From positions 3,762,172 to 3,826,171 of the forward strand of contig NC_056033.1 in the NCBI RefSeq assembly GCF_004379255.2: a DNA stretch of 64,000 nucleotides, in the 5' to 3' direction. This stretch comes from Salvia splendens (lineage: Eukaryota > Streptophyta > Magnoliopsida > Lamiales > Lamiaceae). The notes beneath the pieces are model-generated. The model made no database searches. It saw only the letters and a list, made by a program, of their open reading frames with translations, and had not been told where the DNA came from. This document shows positions 23,569 through 34,327 of this stretch, one piece after another. Each line of letters opens with the position of its first letter. Positions within the stretch are counted from its first letter, which is position 1. The position numbers and the translations under genes were made by a program.

Positions 23569-24195
23569 TCAGGATTCCGTTTCAATTTTCTTCTTCAATG
23601 TATCCGAATCGGTCGAAATACGACGCCGCTTCGTAATCCGGGTCGGCTCCGAAACGCCCGACCCGATAAGGTGGGGGAAATTGACCCTAGCCCTGGATCC
23701 GCGCAGATTGAAGGCGGCTCTGTCATAAGCCATGGCCGCCTCCTCTGGCGTCTCGTACGTCCCCAGCCACATCCTCGACCCTTTCTTATCCGGATTCCTC
23801 ATCTCCGCCGCGAACTTCCCCCACGGCCGCCGCCTCACGCCTCTGTACCGCTTCCACTCCGCCGCCGCCCCGAGGCTCCTCGGCGCCTCCGATACCGCGG
23901 AATCGCTATCGTCGCTGACCAGCAATTCCTCAATCATCTGCGACGATTGATCGCTGTCTTCGCTGATCAGCAATTCCTCAATCATTTGCGACGATTGATC
24001 GCTGTCGTCGCTGACCAGCAACTCCTTAATCATTTGCGATGATTGATCGGTGTCGTCGTTGATCGGCGGAGAATCTGCAGGTGAGGAATTGGAACTGAAA
24101 TCGAAATCGAAATTGAAATCGAAATCGCTGAGGAGAAAGTTTTGTATGTCGTCGAGCCAAGCGAGATCGAATTCGGATACGTTTTGTGCTTCCAT
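23569..24195 (-). CDS. AP2/ERF transcription factor, group IX-like (ERF copy 2)
   Basis: Single-exon gene, 208 residues. The N-terminus [20 protein letters not shown] matches the paralogues. A D/F/N-rich stretch follows at 24-34. Residues 49-98 hold three tandem 16-residue units built on [16 protein letters not shown], an expansion of the acidic motif that occurs once in ERF copies 1 and 4. The AP2 domain is at about 118-175 ([39 protein letters not shown]), followed by a basic KRRRIS segment likely to act in nuclear import. Expected to bind GCC-box DNA. It is the longest of the four paralogues, entirely because of the repeat. Confidence 0.93.
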   Translation of the reverse strand: MEAQNVSEFDLAWLDDIQNFLLSDFDFNFDFDFSSNSSPADSPPINDDTDQSSQMIKELLVSDDSDQSSQMIEELLISEDSDQSSQMIEELLVSDDSDSAVSEAPRSLGAAAEWKRYRGVRRRPWGKFAAEMRNPDKKGSRMWLGTYETPEEAAMAYDRAAFNLRGSRARVNFPHLIGSGVSEPTRITKRRRISTDSDTLKKKIETES

Positions 24196-24286
24196 TTTTT
24201 GAATTTTGTAGTGTGAATGAGAATTTATTGCAGAAATATTGTTTATGCTTTGAGGCTTTGAGTGAGGAAGTTGCAGTGGTTGATGG

Positions 24287-24300
24287 GTGTATATATAGAG
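24287..24300 (-). promoter_or_regulatory. TATA box of ERF copy 2
   Basis: ctctatatatacac on the minus strand, about 95 bases upstream of the ATG. Positional inference. Confidence 0.5.
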
Positions 24301-25907
24301 AGAGAAACCGATGAGATTAGTGAGTGTCTTCCATGAAACTGCATTATTACAAATATTTGTGGAGTTGTTTTATTTTCAGCACGTTTACAATTATGATTTT
24401 GCCTTATGCATGAATTAATAACATATCGTACTGTTACTAATTAAAGTGGGTGCTGGACCACTTTAATTATATTGGGACCATACAATTGTTTTTTTGGGTA
24501 ACACATACCTAATGATTTAATATAATAGCTTAATTATATTAATGTTTCAATAACAGACCTCTATATTTATCATTGATTCATTCAAATAATAACGACCATA
24601 GCATAGGAAAAATTTAATGGTCCAGATATGTTTTCACATTGTATCATGAGTTTTGAAAGTTTAAAATTCATGTTTTTAGCTAAATAAATGACATAGTAAT
24701 TCATGCTTCTTTAGTTACATAAGGTACCCAATGAAATGCAAGAAACTAGAAAATAATTAGCCTTACTGAAAAAGTTAAAGAGAATTATTTTTAAAATATT
24801 AGCACAAATTCAACAAAATTAATTATTGAAAATAAAGAGTAATTGAGATTCAAAGAGGGAGGGACTATCAAGTGCCATCATTAAAGAGGCCGATAGAGTG
24901 AGTCGTCAAGTATGAGAGAGACAAAGAGATCGTGAATTTGAACGTGAGTGTTTGATTGTAATTTTTGTGCAAAATATCATATCACCAAATAGAATCATAG
25001 GAAAAGTGTCTATAGAAAATCTCAAACTCTAAATTTCAAAATTACATCTCCTATTAAGTATAATTTTTTCCATGCCATCCCCTATATATATTTATATGTG
25101 GGTTAATATGAACCAATAAAAATTACTACTGTTTGACAATAACACACGATAGGAATGTAATTACAAAAATAATTTGTAACTAAGTAGTACTCCTATAAAA
25201 GCTTGGCCCAGATTAAATTGGCAATATATAATTAGGCACAGTATCATTCTCTCTCCCTCTCAACATTCTTAATTGCAATACTGCAGCAACTTGTGTATAT
25301 TGTATCTTATTATTCGAATCGAATAATTGCATGGATCATTATCATGTCACGCTCTCTATCTTATTTTAAATCCATAAATACAAATCTGTTGTATAAAGAT
25401 ATTGCGATCATGACATACAATGACCTAACTAGATGAGGTTTTTTTCTTTTTCCAGTACACTAGGCAAATGTAATTCGAAATAAAACAATATGTTAATCAA
25501 GAAATAAGAAATGCAACTACGTGGATATATATTTTACATGAACAAATAGTATTTTATAATAGTATTATATTCAATGTGCGAATATATGAAAAGATATACT
25601 GATACAGGAGATCCAGTATTTTAATCATTATGCAGTTGGACTTATAGTACTGTGTCACATGATAAAATAGTACTCTAAGACGGTATGGCCACATGCTCTA
25701 AACGTGGCTTTGAAAAGGAAAAATCGTGGTGATATCGTAATGCATATACTTCAAACTAAGTCTCTCAACATTTGAAATATTCTCTTTCCAGGAAAAGGCA
25801 TGCTCAGGGGTGCAACACATATAGGCGCTGTCTTTCTCATATACTTTCTACGTACTCTGTTTTATTTTCTAAATCAAAACATGTAGTACTCCATATACCA
25901 TAAATAA
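24301..25907. other. ERF copy 2 upstream region
   Basis: AT-rich promoter-side DNA without genes. Contains the AACGTG block at 25697. Confidence 0.5.
25697..25725 (+). promoter_or_regulatory. Conserved AACGTG block, about 1.5 kb upstream of ERF copy 2
   Basis: ctctaaacgtggctttgaaa followed by aggaaaaatc. A second shared word, ctttccaggaaa, lies about 65 bases downstream, as at the 20251 copy. Confidence 0.5.
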
Positions 25908-26147
25908 TACTCCACCCGTCCCTGAAAATTTGTCACATTTCATGTTCTCCACTCGTTTTAGAAAAATGATAATAAATAACTAAAGTGAAAAGAGAGTAAA
26001 GTAAGAGATAGAATGACATAAATGGGAGTCTTCTCTACATTATTCTTTTTTTTACTTAACATTATCTCCGCTTTAACTATTTATTATCATTTTTTCAAAA
26101 CGAGTACAGAAAATGAAATGTGATATATTTTCAGGGACGGAGGAAAT
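25908..26147 (+). mobile_element. Stowaway-like MITE
   Basis: Left end tactccacccgtccctgaaa and right end ttttcagggacggaggaaata are inverted repeats with TA edges. The subterminal words also pair (cacatttcat with atgaaatgtg). Confidence 0.75.
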
Positions 26148-27538
26148 ATGAGACAAGGGAGAATATAACTGAGACCTACCTATAAACATATATACGTATC
26201 AATTGAAATATTGTGAAAATTATCACAAAATTTTAAAGATATTGATTGAGTTATTATAAACGCAGTCTTTAAGTGGAGTATATAGTATAGTAGGAGTATT
26301 TTTTTTTTTCAAAAACAGTATATACACAGTAATATATAATGTGACGGAGTGATGAGTGACAATGGTAACAATGTACCCCAATTAATCTTTCGCTTCTAAG
26401 CTATGGTTTTGCATGCACCATCTACGAGATAACTGAACTAAGGCTATATTAGGTACCATATAATTGGAGGCGTAGAATTGGAAATGAAGACTTTATTTAC
26501 TGATCCATTAATGTTTGGTACCATAAAAATATTTGAATTTGAAATTGAATAGCGATTCAAAATTGAAATTCCAAATAGTCATAAAATTAAATAGTTGCAC
26601 TACACATATTTCGCACACACAACATGCTTTTCACACACTACACACATTTCAGTTTGTGAATAGTGTGTACAATGTGTGTATTTTGTGTATATGCGGAATA
26701 TAGTGTGTGTATTTTGTGTAAAATATGTATATAGTGTGTGTATTGTGTGTAGTATATGTATTTTGTGTATAGTGTATATAGGAGATTTGATATGTTGCGC
26801 GTGTGTAGAGTGAGCGTTATATGTGAACGCCTATTTCCACATCATCAATATATTTTTATATTTTCTTTCTTTTCCTTTTCTATTCTCCAATTTTCTTTCT
26901 CTTCGTCTTCTTCCCAAGCGTTTTCTCTGTATCCTTTGTCCTTCCACAAGTTTTTGGAATTTCCCTTCAGTTGAAGCAAGAATTGAATGCAACTGCCAAC
27001 TAGAAACTTTCTCCTTGAGCAATTGCAATAAAAAGGGATGATCCTTCTTCTCCTAAAGCAATTTAGATATCTTCAATGCTGAAAATATATCTAACTCGTC
27101 TTCTCCCCAATTCCCAAACATATCTTGTTTCCCAAACAATCGCATTTGCATGATAACTTTAACAAAATTCCTTGTAAAATTTATAATTTGTTAGAACTTA
27201 GAAGCGGCAAATGGATGCAATTAACAACTATCCCTTGCTCAATTACAAAAAAATAGGGGTTCTCCTTTTTCTACTAAAGCGATTCAGATATCTTCTTCAA
27301 TGCCGGAAATCTATCTAATTGAGCTATAATCGAGCTAGATTTGAACAATTCGATGAAAATCGCGACGTAGCAGTTGGCGAAAACTATCAGGGAGACGCGG
27401 CAAACTCCCGACTCGAAAAATGAGCATTTAAATAGAGGAAGTTGATTAAGGAACTGATGTTCCCCTCTTTCGCAAAAACTCTGGCAGCAGACTTATCATG
27501 ACCGAAGAGGGGTTGAATCAATTAGGTGAGAGAAATTA

Positions 27539-29364
27539 AAGGCCATCCACTACGCTGTCCCTCCATCGTCCCCCCACCGTCCCTTAAACTACTATTTGAG
27601 GGTTCCACTGTACTTTATTCCTCCATCCCTTAACTAAGGGACGGAACCTGCAACCCTCCGTCCCTTAACCGTCTCTTATTCCGTCCCTTAAATTACTATT
27701 CATTTAATTTAATTTTTTATTTTTTTTCCAACCCAATTCAATTAAAACAAACACACTTTATTAAAAAACACACTTTATTAAAAACACACACAACAAAAAA
27801 AACACACAACATAATTTAAAATACAAATTTAAAGAAAATAAAAAAACTACTCCGCCGACTAATCATCCTCCGGAGGCGGTCGAGGTTGAGGGGGAGTCGG
27901 AAGGCCAAGTTGTGCTGCCATATGCACAATTCTGTTCCACCAGGCCGCGAATTGGGCGTGCGAGAAGCGGGAAGTGTCCGCCATTGTGGCGGTCATGTAC
28001 GCCACCAAAAGTGTGTCCGAGCCTCCCCGCGAGCCCGATCCCGAGGCTGACTGGCTTGATTCGCCTCGGCCCTTCCTCGCTCTAGCCGCTTTCGCCGCCT
28101 TCATCCCTTGCGGCCGACGGCGCCCACGGCTGGATCCTCCAGCATCGCCGACTGTACCCGCAAACTCCTGCGATTCAGCTTCATGTGGGCTGATGCCCTC
28201 AGCGGTGTCACCACCAGACGAGTATTGGCCACTCGCCATATGCTTCGTGCGCTTCGAGTTTGAGCCCGAGCTGGAGCGGAAACCGCCGGCCCACCGTTCC
28301 TCGTCCTTCACGGCCTGCCAAACATCAACAAATCTGAATTGTTGACGGGTGTCCTGGTAGTAGGCGCGCAAAGCGGACGTCAAAATGTCGGTTGCCGTGG
28401 CGCCGCTTTGGTAGCGCGCCGCTTCGGCCGAGTAGAGGCCGCAAAATTTTTTGACCTGTCGGTCGACTCGGACAAAGTGAGAGCGGAGTATTTTATATTT
28501 GCGCTTGCGGGAGCCTTTCGGCTTTATCTGGTGGTAGACCTCGCAGACCTTTTCCCAGAAACACTTCCGAGGTTGTTGATTCCCGCTTCTGGTTGTACAC
28601 CGCCAGCGTTTCGTGGTTGCTGTAAGGATGCCGGCCTAGATCCTCTTCCTCTTCTTCCTCCTCCTCGTCCTCGCCCGACTGGGGTTGTACACCGCCTTGC
28701 CCACCTCCACCGCCTCGACCTACCCCGGCGTTGGATCAACGGGAAAATCCTCCCGGATCTGGGATAATCCCTGCGAATACCGCGGGGCGGAGGGACGGGC
28801 ATATGCATCAACGTCAAAGTTGGGTGGTTGGTACCCCCCCGGCGTCGACGCACTGGAACCCCCCAGTGTGTTGATCATGGTCTCCCAATTGCCGAAGGCG
28901 TTGAGATCCCACCCACCGGAGCTTGCCTTCGCCGGACATCTTGTAATGAGAGGAAATTTGAGAGGAAATTGAGATGATAGAAGAATAGATGTGTAGTTGT
29001 GTGTGAAATGAGGATGATTGTAGGAGTATTTATAGAGTTAAAAATTAATTTAAAAATAAAAAAAAATTAAAAAAAAAAACAAAAAAACGGTATTATTACT
29101 GTTAGAAATCTTTTTTATTTTATTTAATATTTTTTTTAAAAAAATCAAATTTTAAAAAAATATTTATTGCATCAGCACGTGACGACGCCGGGTCGCGCCA
29201 CGTAGCATAGGCGCGTGGCGAGACGGCCCGTCGCGTGTCTGGTCGACACGGGACGAGGGATGAGTCGCGGGACGGGACGGGACGGATGCTGCAACGCGGC
29301 GCGCGACGGACCCGTCTCTCCGGGACGGGTCGCGGGACGCCGGTGCGCCGCGTAGTGGATGCTC
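27539..29364 (-). mobile_element. PIF/Harbinger-like element without transposase
   Basis: The terminal repeats ggccatccactacgc (left) and gagcatccactacgc (right, reverse-complemented) are flanked by TTA on both sides (27536-27538 and 29365-29367), the 3-base target typical of the superfamily. The interior holds only the degenerate Myb-like ORF at 27859-28939 and GC-rich tandem cgggacgggacg-type sequence near 29260-29340. No DDE transposase is seen, so movement would need a helper. Confidence 0.65.
27859..28939 (-). pseudogene. Degenerate Harbinger-associated Myb/SANT-like protein
   Basis: Frames joined by eye give a protein of the type often mis-annotated as 'glutathione S-transferase T3-like', the ORF1 of plant Harbinger elements. 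A start ATG at 28939 (MSGEGK) is followed by a frameshift, a stretch with NAFGNWETMINTLGG, an in-frame stop near 28715, and then FWEKVCEVYHQIKPKGSRKR leading into the intact 174-codon C-terminal frame. That frame contains LRAYYQDTRQQFRFVDVWQA and a basic AAKAARARKGRG segment. ORF1 proteins bind DNA and assist the transposase. This copy is disrupted at more than one place. Confidence 0.7.
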
Positions 29365-29982
29365 TTAGGAGCTTGGTGAAGAGGTCGCAGACAAAGAAAC
29401 GACATAAATAAAAAACAGAGTGAAGAGACGCGCAGATGGAGAGAGAATTGTAGAAGAATTGTATGTGGAAATAGGCGCTCACTCGGCGCTCATTTTGAGC
29501 GCTCAGCATATCATATCTCGTGTATGTAGTGTGTTTATTTCATATATAGTGTGTGTAGTGTGAAGTGTGTTTTTTTATAGTGTGTATGTAATGTGTGTAT
29601 TTTGTGCATAGCGTGTGTAGAGTGTGCAGTGTGTATAGTATATGTATTTTGTGTAAAGTGTGAGTGTGTATTTTGTATAAAGTGTGTGCACAAATTCTTC
29701 AAATTCAATTTTATACATCAATTAATTCATTTTACAAAACATAAGATTTAAAATTGAATTAAAATTATTTTCAATTCAATTCCATAGAAATTTAATACCA
29801 AATCCAATTACGTGTACCAAATGGAGCATAGCTTCCTTTTTAGCACGGCTGCATCCGTTTTTGTCCAAATTAATCTGAGTTAGAGAACAACAAAATTACT
29901 GATATGTGAGGCTTCAAGTGTACATAATTGTTGTCCAAATTTAGATCCAAAAAAAGTTAGAAAGAGAAAAAAAAAGGCCTAA

Positions 29983-30507
29983 TCAGCCTCTACACGATAC
30001 TATTTCATTTTCATTTTTCGCATGTTTCAACGGCTCTTTCGAAGTTCGACGCCGCTTCGTCACCCGGGTCAGCTCCAAAACGCCCGACCCGATAAGGTGA
30101 GGGAAATTGACCCGAGCCCTGGATCCGCGCAGCTTGAAGGCGGCTCTGTCATAAGCCACGGCCGCCTCCTCCGGCGTCTCGTACGTCCCCAGCCACAGCC
30201 TCGACCCTTTCTTATCCGGATTCCTTATCTCCGCCGCGAACTTCCCCCACGGACGCCGCCTCACGCCTCTGTACCGCTTCCACTCCGCCGCCGCCGCAAC
30301 GCCCGCGGAATCACTCTCGTCGCTCAGCAACTGCGACGAAGATTTGCTCTCGTCTTTGATAGGAACCGTCGCATTGATCGGAGAATTTGCAGGTGAGGAA
30401 TCCAAACCGAAATTGAAATCGAAATCGGAATCGAAATCATTGAGAAGAAAGGTTTGTATGGAGTCGAGCCAAGCCAAATCGAATTCAGATGCGTTTTCAG
30501 CTTCCAT
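29983..30507 (-). CDS. AP2/ERF transcription factor, group IX-like (ERF copy 3)
   Basis: Single-exon gene, 174 residues. It opens [20 protein letters not shown], nearly the same as copy 2, then a D/F-rich stretch (24-35), a serine-rich acidic region (52-67) and the AP2 domain at about 79-137 ([40 protein letters not shown]), ending in NFPHLIGSG and a basic TKRRR tail. It lacks the clear SQMIEELL motif of the other copies; only a partial [10 protein letters not shown] remains. By sequence it is closest to copy 2, its neighbour 6 kb away, consistent with a local duplication. Element B sits about 640 bases upstream of its start and may have displaced its distal promoter. Confidence 0.93.
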   Translation of the reverse strand: MEAENASEFDLAWLDSIQTFLLNDFDSDFDFNFGLDSSPANSPINATVPIKDESKSSSQLLSDESDSAGVAAAAEWKRYRGVRRRPWGKFAAEIRNPDKKGSRLWLGTYETPEEAAVAYDRAAFKLRGSRARVNFPHLIGSGVLELTRVTKRRRTSKEPLKHAKNENEIVSCRG

Positions 30508-30579
30508 GGATTTTTGTTTCTTCTACTAAATATATGAGGAAGTGAAAGTCTTAATGCTAGTGTTTCATCTCTTTTTCTT

Positions 30580-30588
30580 CTTTATAGA
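30580..30588 (-). promoter_or_regulatory. TATA-like box of ERF copy 3
   Basis: ctataaag on the minus strand about 75 bases upstream of the ATG. Weak, positional. Confidence 0.35.
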
Positions 30589-31147
30589 CGGATTATGATT
30601 GATTGTCAACATTATTATAAAGATTCATTTTAATCACATTTTCGTTATGAAACGATTAATAAAATAGTGTATGCATGGTTGTTGAAGGAGACAAATATTT
30701 TATGTGGTGACTCATCCAATATACATTATCTTTAAATCACATACTAATTATTTTTGGTGTGTACCTTATGGTACAATTATTGACCTCCTTATTAGTAATT
30801 TCCTCTTTATTTGCACGTTAATTCGTTTTTAACATAAATAGAGGTTGTTACTGTTTCCTAAAAACACATAATTGTTTTGTTTAAGATTTATTTAATCTGA
30901 AAAATAAAGGAGAGTGGAGGGTATAAAAGGTATAGAAATTTATAAAGACTATCTTATGCCATGGTATCAAAATTTTGAGAAATGGAGTAGTATTTTTTAT
31001 AAATAGAGATTACAATTGATATTATAATAAAGTCTACGGACTAAAATATAATTGTCTACTTTTTTTTATAGTACTTGTGAAGTCGTGCTCTTGATCCACA
31101 CCAAGTTGAGCATTTTAGTATGGTTTTAAGCATTTTAGTATGGTTAT
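30589..31147. other. ERF copy 3 proximal upstream region
   Basis: AT-rich, with no gene and no AACGTG block. Ends with a short direct duplication agcattttagtatggtt at about 31109-31144, next to the insertion site of element B. Confidence 0.5.
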
Positions 31148-31753
31148 TGATGGGGTACGTACTAAACAAGCTCAATAGCAGTGACGGCCCATCAGCCCAA
31201 AGCCCAAGGAAGAGTATCAGTTCGGCATTACCAAAGAGTTCGGCCCCAGCCTACAGCTCGGTAAAAGCCGACCAATCATGCTCTACTCTCAGATCGGCAA
31301 AAGCTGCTCGGCAATAGTTCAGCAGTTCGGTCTCAGTATTCGACCGAACTGGGAGATAGTGGACTCATGCAGAACCTCCACGACCTCCACTACACGATCT
31401 ATTTAGTGATGATGTAAGCCACGACCTAATTAGTGATGATGTAAGCCACGACCTAATTAGTGATGATGTAAGCCACGACCTAGTTAGTGGTGATGCAAGC
31501 CACGATCTTAGTTCAATGTATAAATAGAACTTAGATCAGATAGACAGGGAGAAAGAAGAAGCTCTCTAGAGATCGAATCTCATATAGCAAGTCTGTATTG
31601 TAAGCTGTAATCCAGATCAAGCAATACAATCTTGCCCTCCTTTCTTCCCGTGGACGTAGATTTACCTCAGTAAATCGAACCACGTAATTCCTTGTGTCGT
31701 GATCTATATTCATTACCTGCATTTACTACCATCAAAAATTCGCACAACCATCA
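31148..31753 (+). repeat. 5' LTR of element B
   Basis: Starts TGATGGGG and ends CAACCATCA. Contains about four tandem copies of a 27-base unit (agtgatgatgtaagccacga plus cctaatt) at about 31405-31505, and a TATA-like tataaatag near 31519. The element A LTR has the same framework without the tandem array. Confidence 0.92.
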
Positions 31754-31827
31754 CTGGCGCCGTCTGTGGGAAACAGAGAACCAAATCTGTGATAAAAGCG
31801 AGTTTTTGATCCTCTTCCACCAAAAAA

Positions 31828-33027
31828 ATGCATACCAAATCACATAATACCCGTGCTTCCGTTCGTGATAACCATGAGGAAGCTAGTCCAGCCCGCAGGT
31901 CAGAAAAACAGCCCCGGGAGAAATCTACTTCCAGTTCTCACGGAGAAGGAACAAGCCGCTCAAAGACTCATCGCACCGAGTCTTCCCAGCAGCCCGATTT
32001 GAACGAGGCTGTCAAGTTGTTTTTGGCCGAGAAGCAGGAAGAGTTCTTAATTTTCCTGCAAAAGGGCCAAAAGCCGGAGACGAAAACGGTGGATTCTCCC
32101 TCCTCATCCAGACATGAAAGTCACTACCGCAGTAGTGCCGTGTCTTCCAGGAAGAAGAATCCTCAACCCCGACATGTTCCTGTTCCTCCTCGGTACCGGA
32201 ATCACAGGAGAACTCCATCTCCTCCATACCGAAGAGATGTCGGGTTCGCCATGTACGGAGCATTGAAGACTCCGTTCTCGGACGATATCACCCGAACTCC
32301 CTTGCCACAGAACTACCGAACTCCGTCGATGACTTATGACGGGTTAGTGAATCCTCATGACTTCCTGGGACGCTATCAGTATAACATGGTGAACCAGGGT
32401 CTCAATGAGGTCCATATGTGCAAGCTGTTTCCCGAGCTGCTTATCGGGAACGCAAGAAGGTGGTTCGATAGCCTCCCCCAAGGCAGCATTAGATCTTACC
32501 GAGATCTAATGGATGCTTTCCACAGGAGGTTCTTTCAGAAAGCGGAAGCCCGAATCACTTCGGCTCAGCTGCTTTCTATACGTCAAGGTCGCGACGAAAA
32601 AATCAGCGACTTTATGACGAGGTTCCACAAGGAATGCCTACAAGTAGATGATCTCAATGATCTACTTGTCATTTCGGCATTCCAAAATGGAATCCTGCCC
32701 GGAGCTCTCTACAGAAAGCTCGTGGAATGCAGTCCGCAAACAGCTCAAGAGATGTGGGACATTGCGGACCAGTTCTCCCGTGCCGATGAGGCAGACCGTC
32801 GCAAACGGTCTTTAGACAGCTCATCCCGAGGAGACAGGAGGAAGCCCGATCACAGCGATCAGGGACATCCTCGCCGAACTCCTTTTGGCGATCAGGGACA
32901 TCCTCGCCGAACTCCTTTTGAAAGGATTCAAAGGACTCCGGTGCAAGACCGATTGGGGCCACGTCTCAATCCTGAGAAGCCGCCCGCTCAGTTCGTACCA
33001 TTGAACAAGCCAAAGGACAATGGGTAG
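31828..33027 (+). pseudogene. gag: gag of element B, truncated by deletion
   Basis: Matches element A gag from MHTKSHNT through the gag domain (MCKLFPELLIGNARRWFDSL) to PLNK, then runs out of frame after the deletion junction near 33003-33012 and stops at 33027. The zinc-knuckle and protease parts are lost. A perfect 33-base tandem duplication (32855-32887 and 32888-32920, encoding about GDQGHPRRTPF twice) distinguishes it from element A. Confidence 0.88.
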
Positions 33028-33503
33028 AAAATCTCCCTCAAGTCCTATGGTCCTACCGAACTACACCCAAAACCTCCAACGGTGAAACTCCGTACAGTCT
33101 GGTGTACGGCACTGAAGCTGTGATTCCGGTTGAGATCGGCGTACCCAGTCCCCGAACTCTAAATTTCTCCTCAGAAATGAATGATGACGGACTGAGAGCC
33201 GAACTAGATCTGGCCGAAGAAAGAAGAGAATTGGCCTGCATAAAAGCAGCCAAGTACAAGGAGCAAGTAGCCCGGTATTATAACCAAAGGGTGAAAAAGC
33301 TGCAATTTCAAGTGGGAGATCTCGTCTTGAGAAACAACGAAGTAAGCCGAGCAGAAAAGCTGGGCAAACTCGAACCCACATGGGAAGGTCCATATCGGGT
33401 GTCAGAAGTCCTCGGCAAAGGGTCTTACAAATTGACCCACATGTCAGGAGAACAAGTACCCCGAACATGGTACATTTCCAACCTCAAGAAGTTCCATTTG
33501 TAA
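33003..33503 (+). pseudogene. Integrase C-terminal fragment of element B
   Basis: Reads from the end of the integrase core (QWVENLPQVLWSYRTTPKTS) through the C-terminal domain (KLEPTWEGPYRVSEVLGKGS) to the natural pol stop. It is in a different frame from the upstream gag remnant. The reverse transcriptase, both RNase H domains and the catalytic D-D-E residues are absent. Confidence 0.85.
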
Positions 33504-33784
33504 GAGACAGTCCGGTCAGTCAGTCTTGTGTCTAGTTCGGTCCTAGGGGTATGTGCTTTCTTTGTTTTTTACTTCTTGTTCGTCCTTTTTATTTGTCTAT
33601 GTGCGTTTTGTCTGTCTATGTGCGTGTCGTCTCTTACAAATGTTACTGAGGTATCTTGTTCTTCGAAGGCTGATCCCCTTTTTAGAACATATATAAGCCA
33701 ACGATTGTGAGTCCAAGCTTCTAAGGAGGATACAAGACCACAATTCAGCTTAAGAAACAAGCAGTTCGTCTGAAACGAACTGCA

Positions 33785-33955
33785 ACAAAGGGAAAGTCCG
33801 ATCCACGCGATAAAACTCGCCGAATTAGGACAAGGGAAAATCCGATCCACGCGATAAAACTCGCCGAATTAGGACAAGGGAAAGTCCGATCCCCAAATTA
33901 GGACAAGGGAAAGTCCGATCCGAGCGATAAAACTCGCCAAATTAGGACACAAGCT
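33785..33955 (+). repeat. Tandem array, about 44-base unit, in element B
   Basis: About four imperfect copies of aattaggacaagggaaagtc plus cgatccacgcgataaaactcgcc. Element A has at most one loosely related copy at the equivalent place. Confidence 0.8.
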
Positions 33956-33956
33956 T

Positions 33957-34195
33957 AGTCCGGTCAAAGAAATTTACTTCATAAGACCAAAGACGAGTCC
34001 GGTCAAAGAAGTTTACTTCATAAGACCAAAGACGAGTCCGGTCAAAGAAGTTTATTTCATAAGACCGAGGACCAAGTCCGGTCAAAGAAGTTTACTTCAT
34101 AAGACCAAAGACGAGTCCGGTCAAAGAAGCTTACTTCATAAGACCGAGGACGAGTCCGGTCAAAGAAGTTTACTTCATAAGACCGAGGACGAGCA
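33957..34195 (+). repeat. Tandem array, about 40-base unit, in element B
   Basis: Six copies of agtccggtcaaagaagttta plus cttcataagaccgaggacg. A single reverse-oriented copy is visible in element A around 12694-12720. Confidence 0.85.
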
Positions 34196-34327
34196 CGATG
34201 AAATTTTTTCGCTGAGCTGTAAATACGCAGTGATAGAAGCGAAATGAAAATTTCATTTATTAAATCTTATTCGGCATACAACTCCGCTGCCCTACGAGAA
34301 GGCGTTACGCTATTACAAAGGACTATT

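Larger units (their letters stand above)
26449..29832. mobile_element. Long inverted-repeat element hosting a Harbinger-like insertion
   Basis: The arms at about 26449-26990 and 29390-29832 are inverted relatives of each other. Both hold (ggtaccat..aattgga)-type ends, tgtgtgtattttgtgta-rich stretches and the word cgcctatttccacat with its complement. This is the layout of a foldback or MULE-type MITE. A similar but shorter copy may lie at about 47930-48420. No target duplication was resolved, so the edges are approximate. Confidence 0.4.

Noticed and set aside
32012..33468. Minus-strand ORFs over gag and integrase of element B
   Set aside because: Antisense shadows of gag and pol codons; frames and content are not conserved as proteins.
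33785..34195. CRISPR-like array
   Set aside because: The repeats are directly adjacent tandem units without spacers, inside a plant retrotransposon.
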